Assembly: GCF_023242365.1 (NCBI RefSeq)
Contig: NZ_JALLIX010000025.1
Coordinates: forward strand, 1 to 64,000
Reading direction: 5' to 3'
Length of the DNA: 64,000 nt
DNA from: Pseudomonas sp. MWU13-2100
GTDB lineage: Bacteria > Pseudomonadota > Gammaproteobacteria > Pseudomonadales > Pseudomonadaceae
The notes below the pieces were generated by a model. That model made no database searches. It saw only the letters and a program-made list of their open reading frames with translations, and was not told where the DNA came from. This document shows positions 1 to 8,169 of the stretch, piece by piece. Both the position numbers and the translations under genes were made by a program. The first letter of the stretch is position 1, and each line of letters begins with the position of its first letter.

Positions 1-83
1 CTGTCCGGGCGCTCGAGCGTGATCCGCGACACGCCGCCCTCCAGGGCCGGACGCAAGGCCTGGCACAGCGGCAGGGCGCTCAC
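1..83 (-). CDS. atuE: AtuE-like isohexenylglutaconyl-CoA hydratase, N-terminal fragment
   Basis: The first 27 codons of a gene that continues past the left edge of the window. It starts with GTG at 83-81, which overlaps the atuD stop codon, so the two are probably translationally coupled. The visible peptide ends in GVSRITLERPD, the usual first beta strand of enoyl-CoA hydratase/isomerase (crotonase) proteins. In known atu clusters the hydratase atuE follows atuD and hydrates isohexenylglutaconyl-CoA. The assignment rests on this short motif plus gene order; a different crotonase cannot be excluded. Confidence 0.7.
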   Translation of the reverse strand, partial: MSALPLCQALRPALEGGVSRITLERPD

Positions 84-1237
84 CGATTTTTCCCCGGCAG
101 ACTGCCCATCAGCTTGCAGATGATCCCCAGCATGATTTCGTCGGCACCGCCGCCAATCGACACCAGGCGCATATCGCGATAGGCCCGGGCCACCGGGTTG
201 TCCCACATAAAACCCATGCCACCCCAGTATTGCAGGCAACTGTCGCTGACCTCGCGCCCCAGGCGCCCGGCCTTGAGCTTGGCCATGGAGGCCTGCCGCG
301 TCACGTCCTGCCCGTTGATGTACTGCTCGGTGGCCTGATAGACCAACGCCCGCAGGCATTCGATCTCGGTCGACAACTCCGCCAGGCGGAAATGGATCAC
401 CTGGTTGTCGATCAGCGGCGCGCCGAAGGCCTGGCGCTCCTTGCAGTAGGCCAGGGTGCTGTCGACGCACGACTCCAGCCCCTTGATCAGGTTCGCCGCG
501 CCGAACAGCCGTTCCTCCTGGAACTGCAACATCTGCATCATGAACCCCGCGCCTTCCTGGCCGATGCGGTTGCGCTGGGGCACCCGCACATTGTCGAAAA
601 ACACCTGGGCGGTTTCCGAACTGCGCATGCCGAGCTTGTCCAGGTGCGGGCCCAGGCTGATCCCGGGGCTGTCCATCGGCACCATGATCAATGACTTGTT
701 CAGATGCGGCTGGTCGTCCGAGGTGTTGGCCAGCAGGCACATGAAGTCGGCGCAGGGCGAATTGGTGATCCACATCTTGCTGCCGTCGATCACATAGTCA
801 GCGCCGTCCTTGCGTGCGCGGGTCTTGAGCCCGGCGACATCGGAGCCGGCACCGACCTCGGAGACGCCGATACAGCCGACCTGTTCGCCACGGATCGCCG
901 GCCGCAGGAACTGCTCGCGCAGTTCATCGGAACCGAAGCGCGCCAGGGCCGGAGTGCACATATCGGTCTGTACGCCGATGGACATGGGGATCCCGCCGCA
1001 CCGGATGCAGCCGAACTCTTCGGCGGCGACGATGGAATAGCTGTAGTCCAGGCCCAGGCCGCCGAAGGACTCCGGCTTGGAGATGCCGAGCAGGCCCAGC
1101 TCGGCGGCCTTGCGGAAAATCTCGTGGATGGGAAAACGTCCGGCTTTCTCCCACTCGTCGACATGCGGGTTGATTTCGTGTTCGACAAACTGGCGCACGG
1201 TGCGCCGCAGGGCTTCATGTTCCTGGGTGAAGATCAT
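80..1237 (-). CDS. atuD: AtuD citronellyl-CoA dehydrogenase (acyl-CoA dehydrogenase family)
   Basis: A 385-residue acyl-CoA dehydrogenase with the full family architecture: alpha-helical N domain, the beta-domain motif CIGVSEVGAGSDVAGLKT that contacts FAD and substrate, and a C-terminal helical domain with the QYWGGMGF signature. A glutamate in FQEERL is a candidate for the catalytic base. The position directly downstream of atuC, 24 bp apart, and upstream of a crotonase fits AtuD, which oxidises citronellyl-CoA to geranyl-CoA in the cytosol. It is cotranscribed with atuA and atuC under AtuR. By sequence alone it could be a general medium-chain enzyme; the context gives the name. Confidence 0.85.
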   Translation of the reverse strand: MIFTQEHEALRRTVRQFVEHEINPHVDEWEKAGRFPIHEIFRKAAELGLLGISKPESFGGLGLDYSYSIVAAEEFGCIRCGGIPMSIGVQTDMCTPALARFGSDELREQFLRPAIRGEQVGCIGVSEVGAGSDVAGLKTRARKDGADYVIDGSKMWITNSPCADFMCLLANTSDDQPHLNKSLIMVPMDSPGISLGPHLDKLGMRSSETAQVFFDNVRVPQRNRIGQEGAGFMMQMLQFQEERLFGAANLIKGLESCVDSTLAYCKERQAFGAPLIDNQVIHFRLAELSTEIECLRALVYQATEQYINGQDVTRQASMAKLKAGRLGREVSDSCLQYWGGMGFMWDNPVARAYRDMRLVSIGGGADEIMLGIICKLMGSLPGKNR

Positions 1238-1261
1238 TTCCTTGTGCTCCGTGATCGTTGA

Positions 1262-2878
1262 TCAGAACCGCGCCACGCCAAAGCTGTTGGGTTGTAGCTG
1301 ACGCACCTCGGCTTCCTGGCAGATATCCAGCAAATACCCCAGCAGCGTGCGGCTATCGCGGGGATCGACCAGGCCGTCGTCCCACAGGTTGGCCGTGCCG
1401 TAGAGCGCGGTGGACTGGCTGTCGAGCTTCTGTGCGGTCATCTGCTCCAGCCCGTCGAGCATCTTTGCGTCGGGCACCAGGCCGTCCTTGAGCTGCCGCG
1501 CCTCGGTGACGATGCGCAGCACCTTGCCGGCCTGGGCGCCGCCCATCACCGCGGTGCGGCTGCCGGGCCAGGCGAAGATAAACCGCGGGTCCAGGCCGCG
1601 GCCGCACATGGCGTAGTTGCCGGCGCCATAGGAGCCGCCGACCACCAGGGTCAGTTTCGGTACCCGGGCATTGGCCACCGCCTGGATCATCTTCGCCCCG
1701 TGCTTGATCACCCCCTGTTGCTCGGCTTCGGTGCCGACCATGAAGCCGGTGGTGTTATGCAGGAACACCAGCGGCGTGCGGCTCTGGTCGCAGAGCTGGA
1801 TAAACTGCGCCGCCTTGCTCGCACCCTTGGGCGTGATCGGGCCGTTGTTGCCGATCACGCCGCAGGGCCGACCCTGGATCTGCAGATGGCCGCAGATCGT
1901 CTGGGCGTCGAACTCGGTCTTGAATTCGAGGAAGTTCGAGCCGTCGGCCAGGCGGGCGACGATCTCGCGCACGTCATAGGGCTTTTTCGGGTCGTCGGGG
2001 ATCAGTCCGAGCAACTCGTCGATGGGGTAGAGCGGTTCGCTCCAGGTCTTGGCCGGCGTGATCGGCAGCCGATCGTTCCAGGGCAACTGGGCGATGATTT
2101 CCCGGGCGATGCGCACGCCGTCGGCATCGTTTTGCGCCAGGTACTCGGCGGTGCCGGCCACCTGGGCGTGCATCTGCGCGCCGCCGAGCTCCTCATCGGT
2201 CGCCACTTCGCCGGTCGCCGCCTTGAGCAACGGCGGACCAGCGAGGAACAAGCGGGCCTTGCCGCGCACCGCTACCACGTAATCCGAGAGTCCCGGTTGA
2301 TAGGCGCCGCCCGCCGTCGCCGAGCCATGGACCACGGTGATCTGCGGCAGGCCCATCGCCGACATTCGCGCCTGATTGGCAAAGCAGCGTGCACCTTCGA
2401 CGAAAATCTCCGCCGCGTAATTGAGGTTGGCGCCGCCGCTCTCGGCCAGGGTGATTACCGGCAGTTTGTTTTCCAGGGCGATCTGTTGCAGGCGCAGGGT
2501 TTTTTTCAGGCCGCTGGGGGAAATGGTCCCGCCCTTGATCGCGCTGTTGTTGACCACTACCAGCACGCGCACGCCGCAGACATGGCCGATACCGGCGATC
2601 AGGCCGCCACCGGCCAGGCTGCCGTCCTTGTCGTCGTGCAGCTTGTAGCCGGCCAGGCTGGCCAGTTCGAGAAACGGCGCGCCGGGGTCGAGCAGCAGGT
2701 TCAAGCGTTCCCGGGGCAGCAACTGACCGCGGCCGGTGAATTTCTCCCGCGCGCTTTCGGCCTTGTCCAGCAGGTTCTGTTCCAACTGGCGGATCTGCCC
2801 GAGGCCGGCGAGCATGGCCAGGCGGTGACGGGCGAAATCCTCGCCATGGCTGTCGAGCCGGGATTCGATCACGGGCAT
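1262..2878 (-). CDS. atuC: AtuC geranyl-CoA carboxylase beta (carboxyltransferase) subunit
   Basis: A 538-residue biotin-dependent acyl-CoA carboxyltransferase. N- and C-terminal crotonase-like CT domains are visible, with the acyl-CoA site near GGGTISPSGLKK-like residues (IKGGTISPSGLKKT) and oxyanion-hole glycines in SATAGGAYQPG and GGSYGAGNYAMCGRG. The chosen ATG at 2878 is preceded by AAGGAG; a longer open frame upstream lacks comparable support. It lies in the atuA-atuC-atuD operon. Its partner, the biotin-carrying AtuF, is expected beyond the left edge. The second carboxyltransferase in this window (liuB, 36.8-38.4 kb) belongs to the leucine pathway, so the surroundings discriminate the two paralogues. 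Confidence 0.88.
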   Translation of the reverse strand: MPVIESRLDSHGEDFARHRLAMLAGLGQIRQLEQNLLDKAESAREKFTGRGQLLPRERLNLLLDPGAPFLELASLAGYKLHDDKDGSLAGGGLIAGIGHVCGVRVLVVVNNSAIKGGTISPSGLKKTLRLQQIALENKLPVITLAESGGANLNYAAEIFVEGARCFANQARMSAMGLPQITVVHGSATAGGAYQPGLSDYVVAVRGKARLFLAGPPLLKAATGEVATDEELGGAQMHAQVAGTAEYLAQNDADGVRIAREIIAQLPWNDRLPITPAKTWSEPLYPIDELLGLIPDDPKKPYDVREIVARLADGSNFLEFKTEFDAQTICGHLQIQGRPCGVIGNNGPITPKGASKAAQFIQLCDQSRTPLVFLHNTTGFMVGTEAEQQGVIKHGAKMIQAVANARVPKLTLVVGGSYGAGNYAMCGRGLDPRFIFAWPGSRTAVMGGAQAGKVLRIVTEARQLKDGLVPDAKMLDGLEQMTAQKLDSQSTALYGTANLWDDGLVDPRDSRTLLGYLLDICQEAEVRQLQPNSFGVARF

Positions 2879-2930
2879 ATGGGGCTCCTTGACGCTTGAT
2901 CGAACAGGGATGCGCAGGACACGGCAGCCC

Positions 2931-4715
2931 TCAAGCCAGTCGATCGGCAATATGTTGTGGCACGGGGATCTGGATTTCCAGCAGTTGCTGGGCGAAGGCC
3001 TTGCCCTGGGGATCGATGCGCAAGCTGGCGATACCGCCGCCGCCCAGGGCGTTTTCCAGTAGAAAGTTCAGGCTGTGGCTGCCGGGCAGGTACCAGCGTT
3101 CGACACGGCCATGGAGCGGGTCGAGGACATGGCCCATCCAGTCCACCACGACTGCCGTGGTCAATGCTTCGGCGATCCACGGCAGGTATTCGGGGTGTCG
3201 CGCCATGACCCCGATATTGCTGTGATTGCCCTTGTCGCCGGAGCGCGCCACCGCCAGTTTCACCAGCGCTACATTGGCTTCGGCGCGGCCCTCCGGCCTG
3301 GGCGGTTGCAGGTCCTCGGCAACGGCTTGCAGGGCGGTCGCGGCGGGCAGGGCGACGGCATGTACCTGCCCGTCGAGATGCACGCTCAACGCGCAGGCAC
3401 TTTTATCGATCAGGAAGGAAAACAGCCGGATCAATGGCGAAACCGCCGGCCGTCCGCCGAGGATCCCGGTCAACCCCGGGGCCATGCCGGTGGCGGCCTG
3501 GGCGATCTCCCGGGAAAACAGCTGCAGCGCCTGGCGTTCGGGATGACGCACCGCCAGCTTGATCACCACTTCGCGGCTGTCCTGGCGGCGGCCATGGGGG
3601 CCGTAGGTGGCTTCGCTGCCGAGCAGTTCGCTGCTGACTTCGCTGTAGGGCGGCCAGCCACGGGCGCGGAGCATTTCCGTGGTCTTGTCGAGGATCGCCT
3701 GGCTGACCCGGCGAGCCTTGGCCACCGCGTCGATCCCGGCCATCAGGCAGTTGGCGGTGCAGCGGAAGCCGTCGGGATAGGTGGCGCAGACCTTGTACTG
3801 CGCGGTCGGTGCCGAACCCCTGGCGCCGCTGACACTGACGTGATTGGCGGCCTGCTGCACCAGGCGAACCCGGGTGAAATCGCAAATGACATCCGGCAGC
3901 AGATAGGCCCTGGGATCGCCGATTTCGTAGAGCAGTTGCTCGCCCACGGTCAGCGGCGTCACCAGGCCGCCGGAACCCTCGGGCTTGCTGACAATGAAGT
4001 GGCTGTCGGCGCTGACGTCGACGATGGGAAAACCGATGTGTTCGTAGTCCGGCACCTCGCGCCAGTCGGTGAAGTTACCGCCGCTGCACTGGGCGCCGCA
4101 TTCGATGATGTGGCCGGCGAGGGCGGCCTGGGCCAGCTTGTCATAGTCCTGCCAGGACCAGCCGAACTCGTGCACCAGGGCCGCACTGACCAGCGCGCTG
4201 TCGACCACCCGCCCGGTGATCAGCACATCCGCGCCCAGGCTCAGCCCATGGACGATGCCCGGCGCGCCGAGATAGGCGTTGGTCGACACACAATGTGCGG
4301 GCAACGCCGCGCCGTTGAACATCTCCTGGATGCCGTTGGCGGCCAGTTGCTGAACTTGCGGTTGCAGATCGTCGCCCAGCAACACGGCGATCTTCAACGG
4401 TATCCCGGCCGCCGTGCAGGCCGCTTGCAGGGCCGCGGCGCAGGCCTGCGGATTGATCCCGCCGGCATTGCTGATCACGCGGATATTCTGCCGGGCGATC
4501 TCACCGAGCAAGGGTCGCAGGACCTCGACGAAATCCGTTGCATAACCGGCGGCGGGGGCTTTCATCCGTGCTGCGGCCATGATCGACAGGGTCACTTCCG
4601 CCAAATAGTCGAACACCAGGTAGTCCAGGCGTCCGCCTTCGACCAACTGCGCCGCCGCGCTGCTGGTATCGCCCCAGAACGCACTGGCGCAGCCGACACG
4701 AATCCTTGCCTTCAT
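2931..4715 (-). CDS. atuA: AtuA acyclic terpene utilisation protein
   Basis: A 594-residue protein of the AtuA family. The long N-terminal AtuA/DUF1446 domain covers about residues 3-445 (it begins MKARIRVGCASAFWGD), and a C-terminal ferredoxin-fold domain covers about 485-590, with the SGDKGNHSNIGV motif. The start at 4715 is preceded by AGGAGG. AtuA is required for citronellol/geraniol growth in Pseudomonas, but its biochemical step is not settled. It is the first gene of the leftward operon and faces atuR across a 177-bp region with two operators. Only 52 bp separate it from atuC, so the usual intervening atuB (short-chain dehydrogenase) is absent here. Confidence 0.9.
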   Translation of the reverse strand: MKARIRVGCASAFWGDTSSAAAQLVEGGRLDYLVFDYLAEVTLSIMAAARMKAPAAGYATDFVEVLRPLLGEIARQNIRVISNAGGINPQACAAALQAACTAAGIPLKIAVLLGDDLQPQVQQLAANGIQEMFNGAALPAHCVSTNAYLGAPGIVHGLSLGADVLITGRVVDSALVSAALVHEFGWSWQDYDKLAQAALAGHIIECGAQCSGGNFTDWREVPDYEHIGFPIVDVSADSHFIVSKPEGSGGLVTPLTVGEQLLYEIGDPRAYLLPDVICDFTRVRLVQQAANHVSVSGARGSAPTAQYKVCATYPDGFRCTANCLMAGIDAVAKARRVSQAILDKTTEMLRARGWPPYSEVSSELLGSEATYGPHGRRQDSREVVIKLAVRHPERQALQLFSREIAQAATGMAPGLTGILGGRPAVSPLIRLFSFLIDKSACALSVHLDGQVHAVALPAATALQAVAEDLQPPRPEGRAEANVALVKLAVARSGDKGNHSNIGVMARHPEYLPWIAEALTTAVVVDWMGHVLDPLHGRVERWYLPGSHSLNFLLENALGGGGIASLRIDPQGKAFAQQLLEIQIPVPQHIADRLA

Positions 4716-4750
4716 CTGAGCCTCCTGCGCAAGTCGTATGGGTGAGACTA

Positions 4751-4766
4751 CCAAGCAAGCGCTTGG
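4751..4766. promoter_or_regulatory. AtuR operator 1
   Basis: The site CCAAGCAAGCGCTTGG contains the perfect palindrome CAAGCGCTTG at 4756-4765. It is the exact reverse complement of the site at 4794-4809. It lies just upstream of atuA in the divergent atuA-atuR gap. AtuR of P. aeruginosa is reported to bind two inverted repeats in the same gap, so this is very probably its operator. Confidence 0.85.
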
Positions 4767-4793
4767 TTTGTAAGTCCCGCTGGTCTGTTCAGC

Positions 4794-4809
4794 CCAAGCG
4801 CTTGCTTGG
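4794..4809. promoter_or_regulatory. AtuR operator 2
   Basis: The site CCAAGCGCTTGCTTGG mirrors operator 1, 43 bp away (about four helical turns). The two sites could hold repressor dimers on the same DNA face and control both the atuA and atuR promoters. Confidence 0.85.
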
Positions 4810-4892
4810 TTGTCCTGGTAGGCTTAAATTGCGCGCAACCTCCCTCCTGCGGTGGGCCGGGGGGGATGCAGTAGAGTCATGAGGAAAATGCC

Positions 4893-5516
4893 GTGAATGA
4901 GCAACAAGCGCTGCGTGTCATGCGCGACCTGGTCAGCGCCGGGCAACTGACCGACCCGGCCAGCGCCCGCGGAAAATTGCTGCAGACCGCGGCCCACCTG
5001 TTTCGCAGCCAGGGTTTCGACCGCACCACGGTGCGCGACCTGGCCAGCGCCATCGGCATTCAGTCCGGCAGCCTGTTCCATCACTTCAAAAGCAAGGACG
5101 AAATCCTGCGCGCGGTGATGGAGGAGACTATCGTCTACAACACCGCCCTGATGCGTGCGTCGCTGGCCGAAGCCGGCAGCCTGCGCGAGCGGGTGCTGGC
5201 GCTGATCCGCTGTGAATTGCAATCGATCATGGGCGGCACCGGTGAAGCCATGGCGGTGCTGGTCTACGAATGGCGCTCGTTGTCCGCGCAAGGGCAGGCC
5301 AAGGTCCTGGCCTTGCGCGATCTTTACGAGCAGATCTGGCTCCAGGTGCTGGGTGAAGCCCGCGATGCCGGCTATATCAAGGGCGATGTGTTCATCACCC
5401 GACGCTTCCTGACCGGTGCCTTGTCCTGGACCACCACCTGGTTTCGACCCCAGGGCAGCCTGACGTTGGATCAATTGGCCGAAGAGGCTTTGCTGTTGAT
5501 TCTCAAAGACTCGTGA
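4893..5516 (+). CDS. atuR: AtuR, TetR-family repressor of the atu cluster
   Basis: A 207-residue TetR/AcrR regulator. The N-terminal helix-turn-helix spans about residues 25-75 (FDRTTVRDLASAIGIQSGSL then FHHFKSKDEIL), and the rest forms the ligand-binding/dimerisation domain. It starts at GTG 4893 with GAGGA at 4881-4885. It is divergent from atuA with two palindromic operators between, matching the known arrangement in which AtuR represses atu genes until acyclic terpene intermediates are present. The effector cannot be read from sequence. Confidence 0.85.
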   Translation: MNEQQALRVMRDLVSAGQLTDPASARGKLLQTAAHLFRSQGFDRTTVRDLASAIGIQSGSLFHHFKSKDEILRAVMEETIVYNTALMRASLAEAGSLRERVLALIRCELQSIMGGTGEAMAVLVYEWRSLSAQGQAKVLALRDLYEQIWLQVLGEARDAGYIKGDVFITRRFLTGALSWTTTWFRPQGSLTLDQLAEEALLLILKDS

Positions 5517-5608
5517 TGTTGCTGTGCAAGTCATTAATTAACAGGTGAAAAGTTGTCTAAGTTGGGAAAAACGCCTAGTTTGATGCAACGATTTTTTTCC
5601 TGAGGTGT

Positions 5609-6424
5609 GTGCCTTTGAACGTCCCGCCTGTGCGCACGGTTTCCCGGATTCTGTTGTTGGCGCTCTCGGCACTGCTGGTCTTGCCGGTATCGGCGGCCCA
5701 GTTGGTTCGGATCGGCGCCGCGCATTTCCCGCCCTACACCATCCGACCCGAGCAGGGCGCCGATACCGGCCTGTTGCCGCAGTTGGCCGAGGCCTTGAAC
5801 AAACTGCAGAGCGACTACCAGTTCATCCTGGTGCCGACCTCGATTCCGCGCCGCTTCGGTGATCTGCAGCAGGGGCGGACCGACATGGCGATCTTCGAGA
5901 ATCCAGCCTGGGGCTGGCAGGATATTCCGCATACAGCGGTCGACATGGGGCTGGAGGATGCCGAGGTGTTTGTCGCCCAGCGTGAGCCGGATCGCGACGA
6001 AAGCTACTTTGCCGACCTCAAGGGCAAGCGCCTGGCCCTGTTCAGCGGTTACCACTACGAGTTCGCCAACTTCAACGCCGAGCCCAAGTTCCTCGCCGAC
6101 ACCTACAACGCCACGCTGACCTACTCCCATGACGCCAATCTGCTGATGGTCCTGCGCGGGCGGGCCGATATCGCCCTGGTGACCCGTTCCTACCTGTTCG
6201 ATTACCTGCTGCGCAACCCGGATGTGGCCAAGGAACTGCTGATCTCCGAGCGGGTCGACCAGGTCTATCACCACTACGCGATCCTGCGTCCGCAAGCGCC
6301 CATCAGTGGCGAGGTGTTCGGCAAGCTGTTGCAGCGCCTGCATGACAGCGGCGAGCTGCTGAAGATATTCCAGCCTTATCGCATCAGCGTGATGCCGGTG
6401 GCCGCCGCCGCGCCGGGTCAATGA
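5609..6424 (+). CDS. Periplasmic substrate-binding protein, SBP_bac_3 type
   Basis: A 271-residue protein with a signal peptide of about 29 residues ending in SAA, followed by a family-3 solute-binding fold. It has the FPPYTI start of lobe 1, a GLLPQLAEAL helix, and the LKGKRLALFSGYHYE and LRGRADIALVTRS segments that usually line the cleft. No ABC permease or ATPase lies next to it, so it is an orphan binding protein that may serve another amino-acid transporter or act in sensing. The start is GTG with a GAGGTG upstream. The ligand is unknown. Confidence 0.75.
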   Translation: MPLNVPPVRTVSRILLLALSALLVLPVSAAQLVRIGAAHFPPYTIRPEQGADTGLLPQLAEALNKLQSDYQFILVPTSIPRRFGDLQQGRTDMAIFENPAWGWQDIPHTAVDMGLEDAEVFVAQREPDRDESYFADLKGKRLALFSGYHYEFANFNAEPKFLADTYNATLTYSHDANLLMVLRGRADIALVTRSYLFDYLLRNPDVAKELLISERVDQVYHHYAILRPQAPISGEVFGKLLQRLHDSGELLKIFQPYRISVMPVAAAAPGQ

Positions 6425-6430
6425 CCTCTC

Positions 6431-6502
6431 TGTAGGAGCCTGGTCGGCGAAGGCCAATGCACGGCTTGCCGGCCCTATCGCTGGCAAGCCGATTCCTGCA
6501 GG
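6431..6502. repeat. REP-like hairpin between convergent genes
   Basis: The inverted pair CGGCTTGCC (6462-6470) and GGCAAGCCG (6483-6491), flanked by GTAGGAGCC and GATTCCTGC, is a Pseudomonas REP derivative. It lies between the convergent solute-binding protein and dsbG and may end transcription from both sides. Confidence 0.7.
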
Positions 6503-6544
6503 TGTTTCAGCGTCAGGCCCCGCGTCTGGTTCCTGTGCGCCGAG

Positions 6545-7324
6545 TCACTTCGGCCCGAGAATCTTCAGCAGCTTGTCCGGTGACGGCGCGCCTTGCTGCT
6601 GTTGCAGGTCGCCATTTTCATCAAGATAGAAAATCGCCGGGGTGGCCGACAGTTCCAGGTCTTCCATCAGCTTCATATTGGCATCGAGCTTGGCCTGGAT
6701 AGGTGCCGGGATCGTGTCCAGCGGCTTGAGCTTGCTGCCTTTGCCGGCCTTTTCATGATCGTGCAGGGCCAGTTGCGGGTCCTTGGCGGTAAACAGCGCG
6801 GCCGCCTTGGCCGCGCTGTCCGCGCGGATGATCCCGACCATGATGTGGCGCAATTGCACCTTGCCGGAATCGACCCACGGCCGCGCCTGTTCCCAGAACA
6901 TGTTGCAATATGGGCAGTTCGGATCACTGAACAGATAGACGGTGCGCGGTGCATCCTGCTTGCCGTCCTCGATCCAGTTGCTCTTCTCCATCTGTCCCCA
7001 GACCTGCTTGGCCATCGGCGCATACACCAGCTTATGCAACGGCGCCTGGCTCAGGTCATTGCCGTCGGCGTCGTACAGGTTGCCGGCGATCACATGCTTG
7101 CCATCGGCGGTCAGGTATAGCGCCATGCCCCGGTTCTGGTACTGGGCGGCATAGCCGCGCAGGCCTCCCGGCGCGTCGAAGCTGCCGACGATCTTCGCGC
7201 CCTTGGCTTCGATGCTCTTGATCGGTGCGGGGAGTTCTTCGGCCTGCAATACAGGCGCTTGCAGCAGCAAGGCGCCCAGCGCGGTGCTCAGGCTCAGGTT
7301 CAGCAGGTGGCGGTTGAAGCGCAT
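6545..7324 (-). CDS. dsbG: DsbG periplasmic disulfide isomerase/reductase
   Basis: A 259-residue DsbC/DsbG-family protein. It has a signal peptide (about residues 1-28, cleaved near LQA), an N-terminal dimerisation domain, and a C-terminal thioredoxin fold with the CPYC active site at Cys137-Cys140 and a cis-proline (Thr-Pro229). DsbG keeps single cysteines of periplasmic proteins reduced and rescues misfolded ones, using electrons from DsbD. It is the last gene of the dsbD-tlpA-like-dsbG operon; its start lies inside the end of the preceding gene (25-bp overlap). The locus corresponds in order to PA2476-PA2480 of P. aeruginosa. Confidence 0.9.
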   Translation of the reverse strand: MRFNRHLLNLSLSTALGALLLQAPVLQAEELPAPIKSIEAKGAKIVGSFDAPGGLRGYAAQYQNRGMALYLTADGKHVIAGNLYDADGNDLSQAPLHKLVYAPMAKQVWGQMEKSNWIEDGKQDAPRTVYLFSDPNCPYCNMFWEQARPWVDSGKVQLRHIMVGIIRADSAAKAAALFTAKDPQLALHDHEKAGKGSKLKPLDTIPAPIQAKLDANMKLMEDLELSATPAIFYLDENGDLQQQQGAPSPDKLLKILGPK

Positions 7325-8169
7325 AGCGGTTTCCTTGCTGTGGTCGGTATGGCTGACGTGGATTTGGGCGGACCGAAGTTTTCCAGGGCCCGAGCCAGGC
7401 TGGCCTCGGACAATTCGCCCAGGTGAGTACCGAGCAGGCGGCCTTCGGCGTTGTACAAAAGGGTGGTGGGCAAGGCCATGGAACCGACGCTCTGGGCCAG
7501 CTTGCCGTTGCCGTCGAACAGCACGTTGTTCAGGTTCAGGCCCTGGGTCATCAGGAAGGTACTGACGCTCTGCATGCTTTCGGCCTGGTTGACGAACAGG
7601 AAGGTCACGTCCTGGCGTTCATGCTGGGCTTTTTGCAGCACCGGCATTTCCCGCCGGCATGGCGGGCACCAGGTGGCCCAGAGGTTGATCACCAGCGGGC
7701 CGCCCTGGTAGCCGCTCAATTGCACCGCCTGGCCCTGGGCATTGCGCAGGGTGATTTCCGGCAGGCGGGTGCCTTGTTCATAGAGGGTCATCGACAGGCT
7801 GGCCAGCAGCCAGAACGCCAGGCCGCTGCCCAGGCCGAAGCCCAGTGGCCGGCGCAGGGCCGGCCGCCGCAGGTAGAAGAACGCGGCGCCCAGCAGCAGA
7901 GTCAGCAACCCCGGCCAGGCGAGGAAGCCGCCGTCGCGGATATCGAGGGTCTGCAACGGGTCGTCGCGAAAATACGCCCAGTAGGCGATCACGAAACTGA
8001 TCCGCGCTACCAGCATGGCCAGCATGAACAGGCCGAACAGCACCGACTCCGGGTTTTCCCCGCCTCTTTTCGCCACCCGCCAGCCCACCAGCGTCGCCAG
8101 GGCGAGGGCGAGCAGCAACAGCAGGTGGTTGATCGACAGGGCGAAGGTGCCGAGGGTCAGGGTGAGCAT
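7300..8169 (-). CDS. Membrane-anchored TlpA-family protein disulfide reductase
   Basis: A 289-residue protein in two parts. The first 130 residues hold about four hydrophobic helices (near 8-29, 42-66, 82-100 and 112-130). The rest is a periplasmic TlpA/ResA-like thioredoxin domain with the WCPPC active site (Cys168, Cys171). The start at 8169 shares one base with the dsbD stop codon, so translation is coupled. Its partner is probably DsbD, passing electrons to periplasmic substrates. It corresponds by position to PA2477. The hydrophobic part resembles a remnant Lgt-like membrane region, but that is only an impression. Confidence 0.8.
   Translation of the reverse strand: MLTLTLGTFALSINHLLLLLALALATLVGWRVAKRGGENPESVLFGLFMLAMLVARISFVIAYWAYFRDDPLQTLDIRDGGFLAWPGLLTLLLGAAFFYLRRPALRRPLGFGLGSGLAFWLLASLSMTLYEQGTRLPEITLRNAQGQAVQLSGYQGGPLVINLWATWCPPCRREMPVLQKAQHERQDVTFLFVNQAESMQSVSTFLMTQGLNLNNVLFDGNGKLAQSVGSMALPTTLLYNAEGRLLGTHLGELSEASLARALENFGPPKSTSAIPTTARKPLCASTATC

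Noticed and set aside
3075..4745. A 556-codon plus-strand frame over atuA
   Set aside because: Antisense to atuA, which has motifs and a ribosome binding site; the frame has no recognisable domain.
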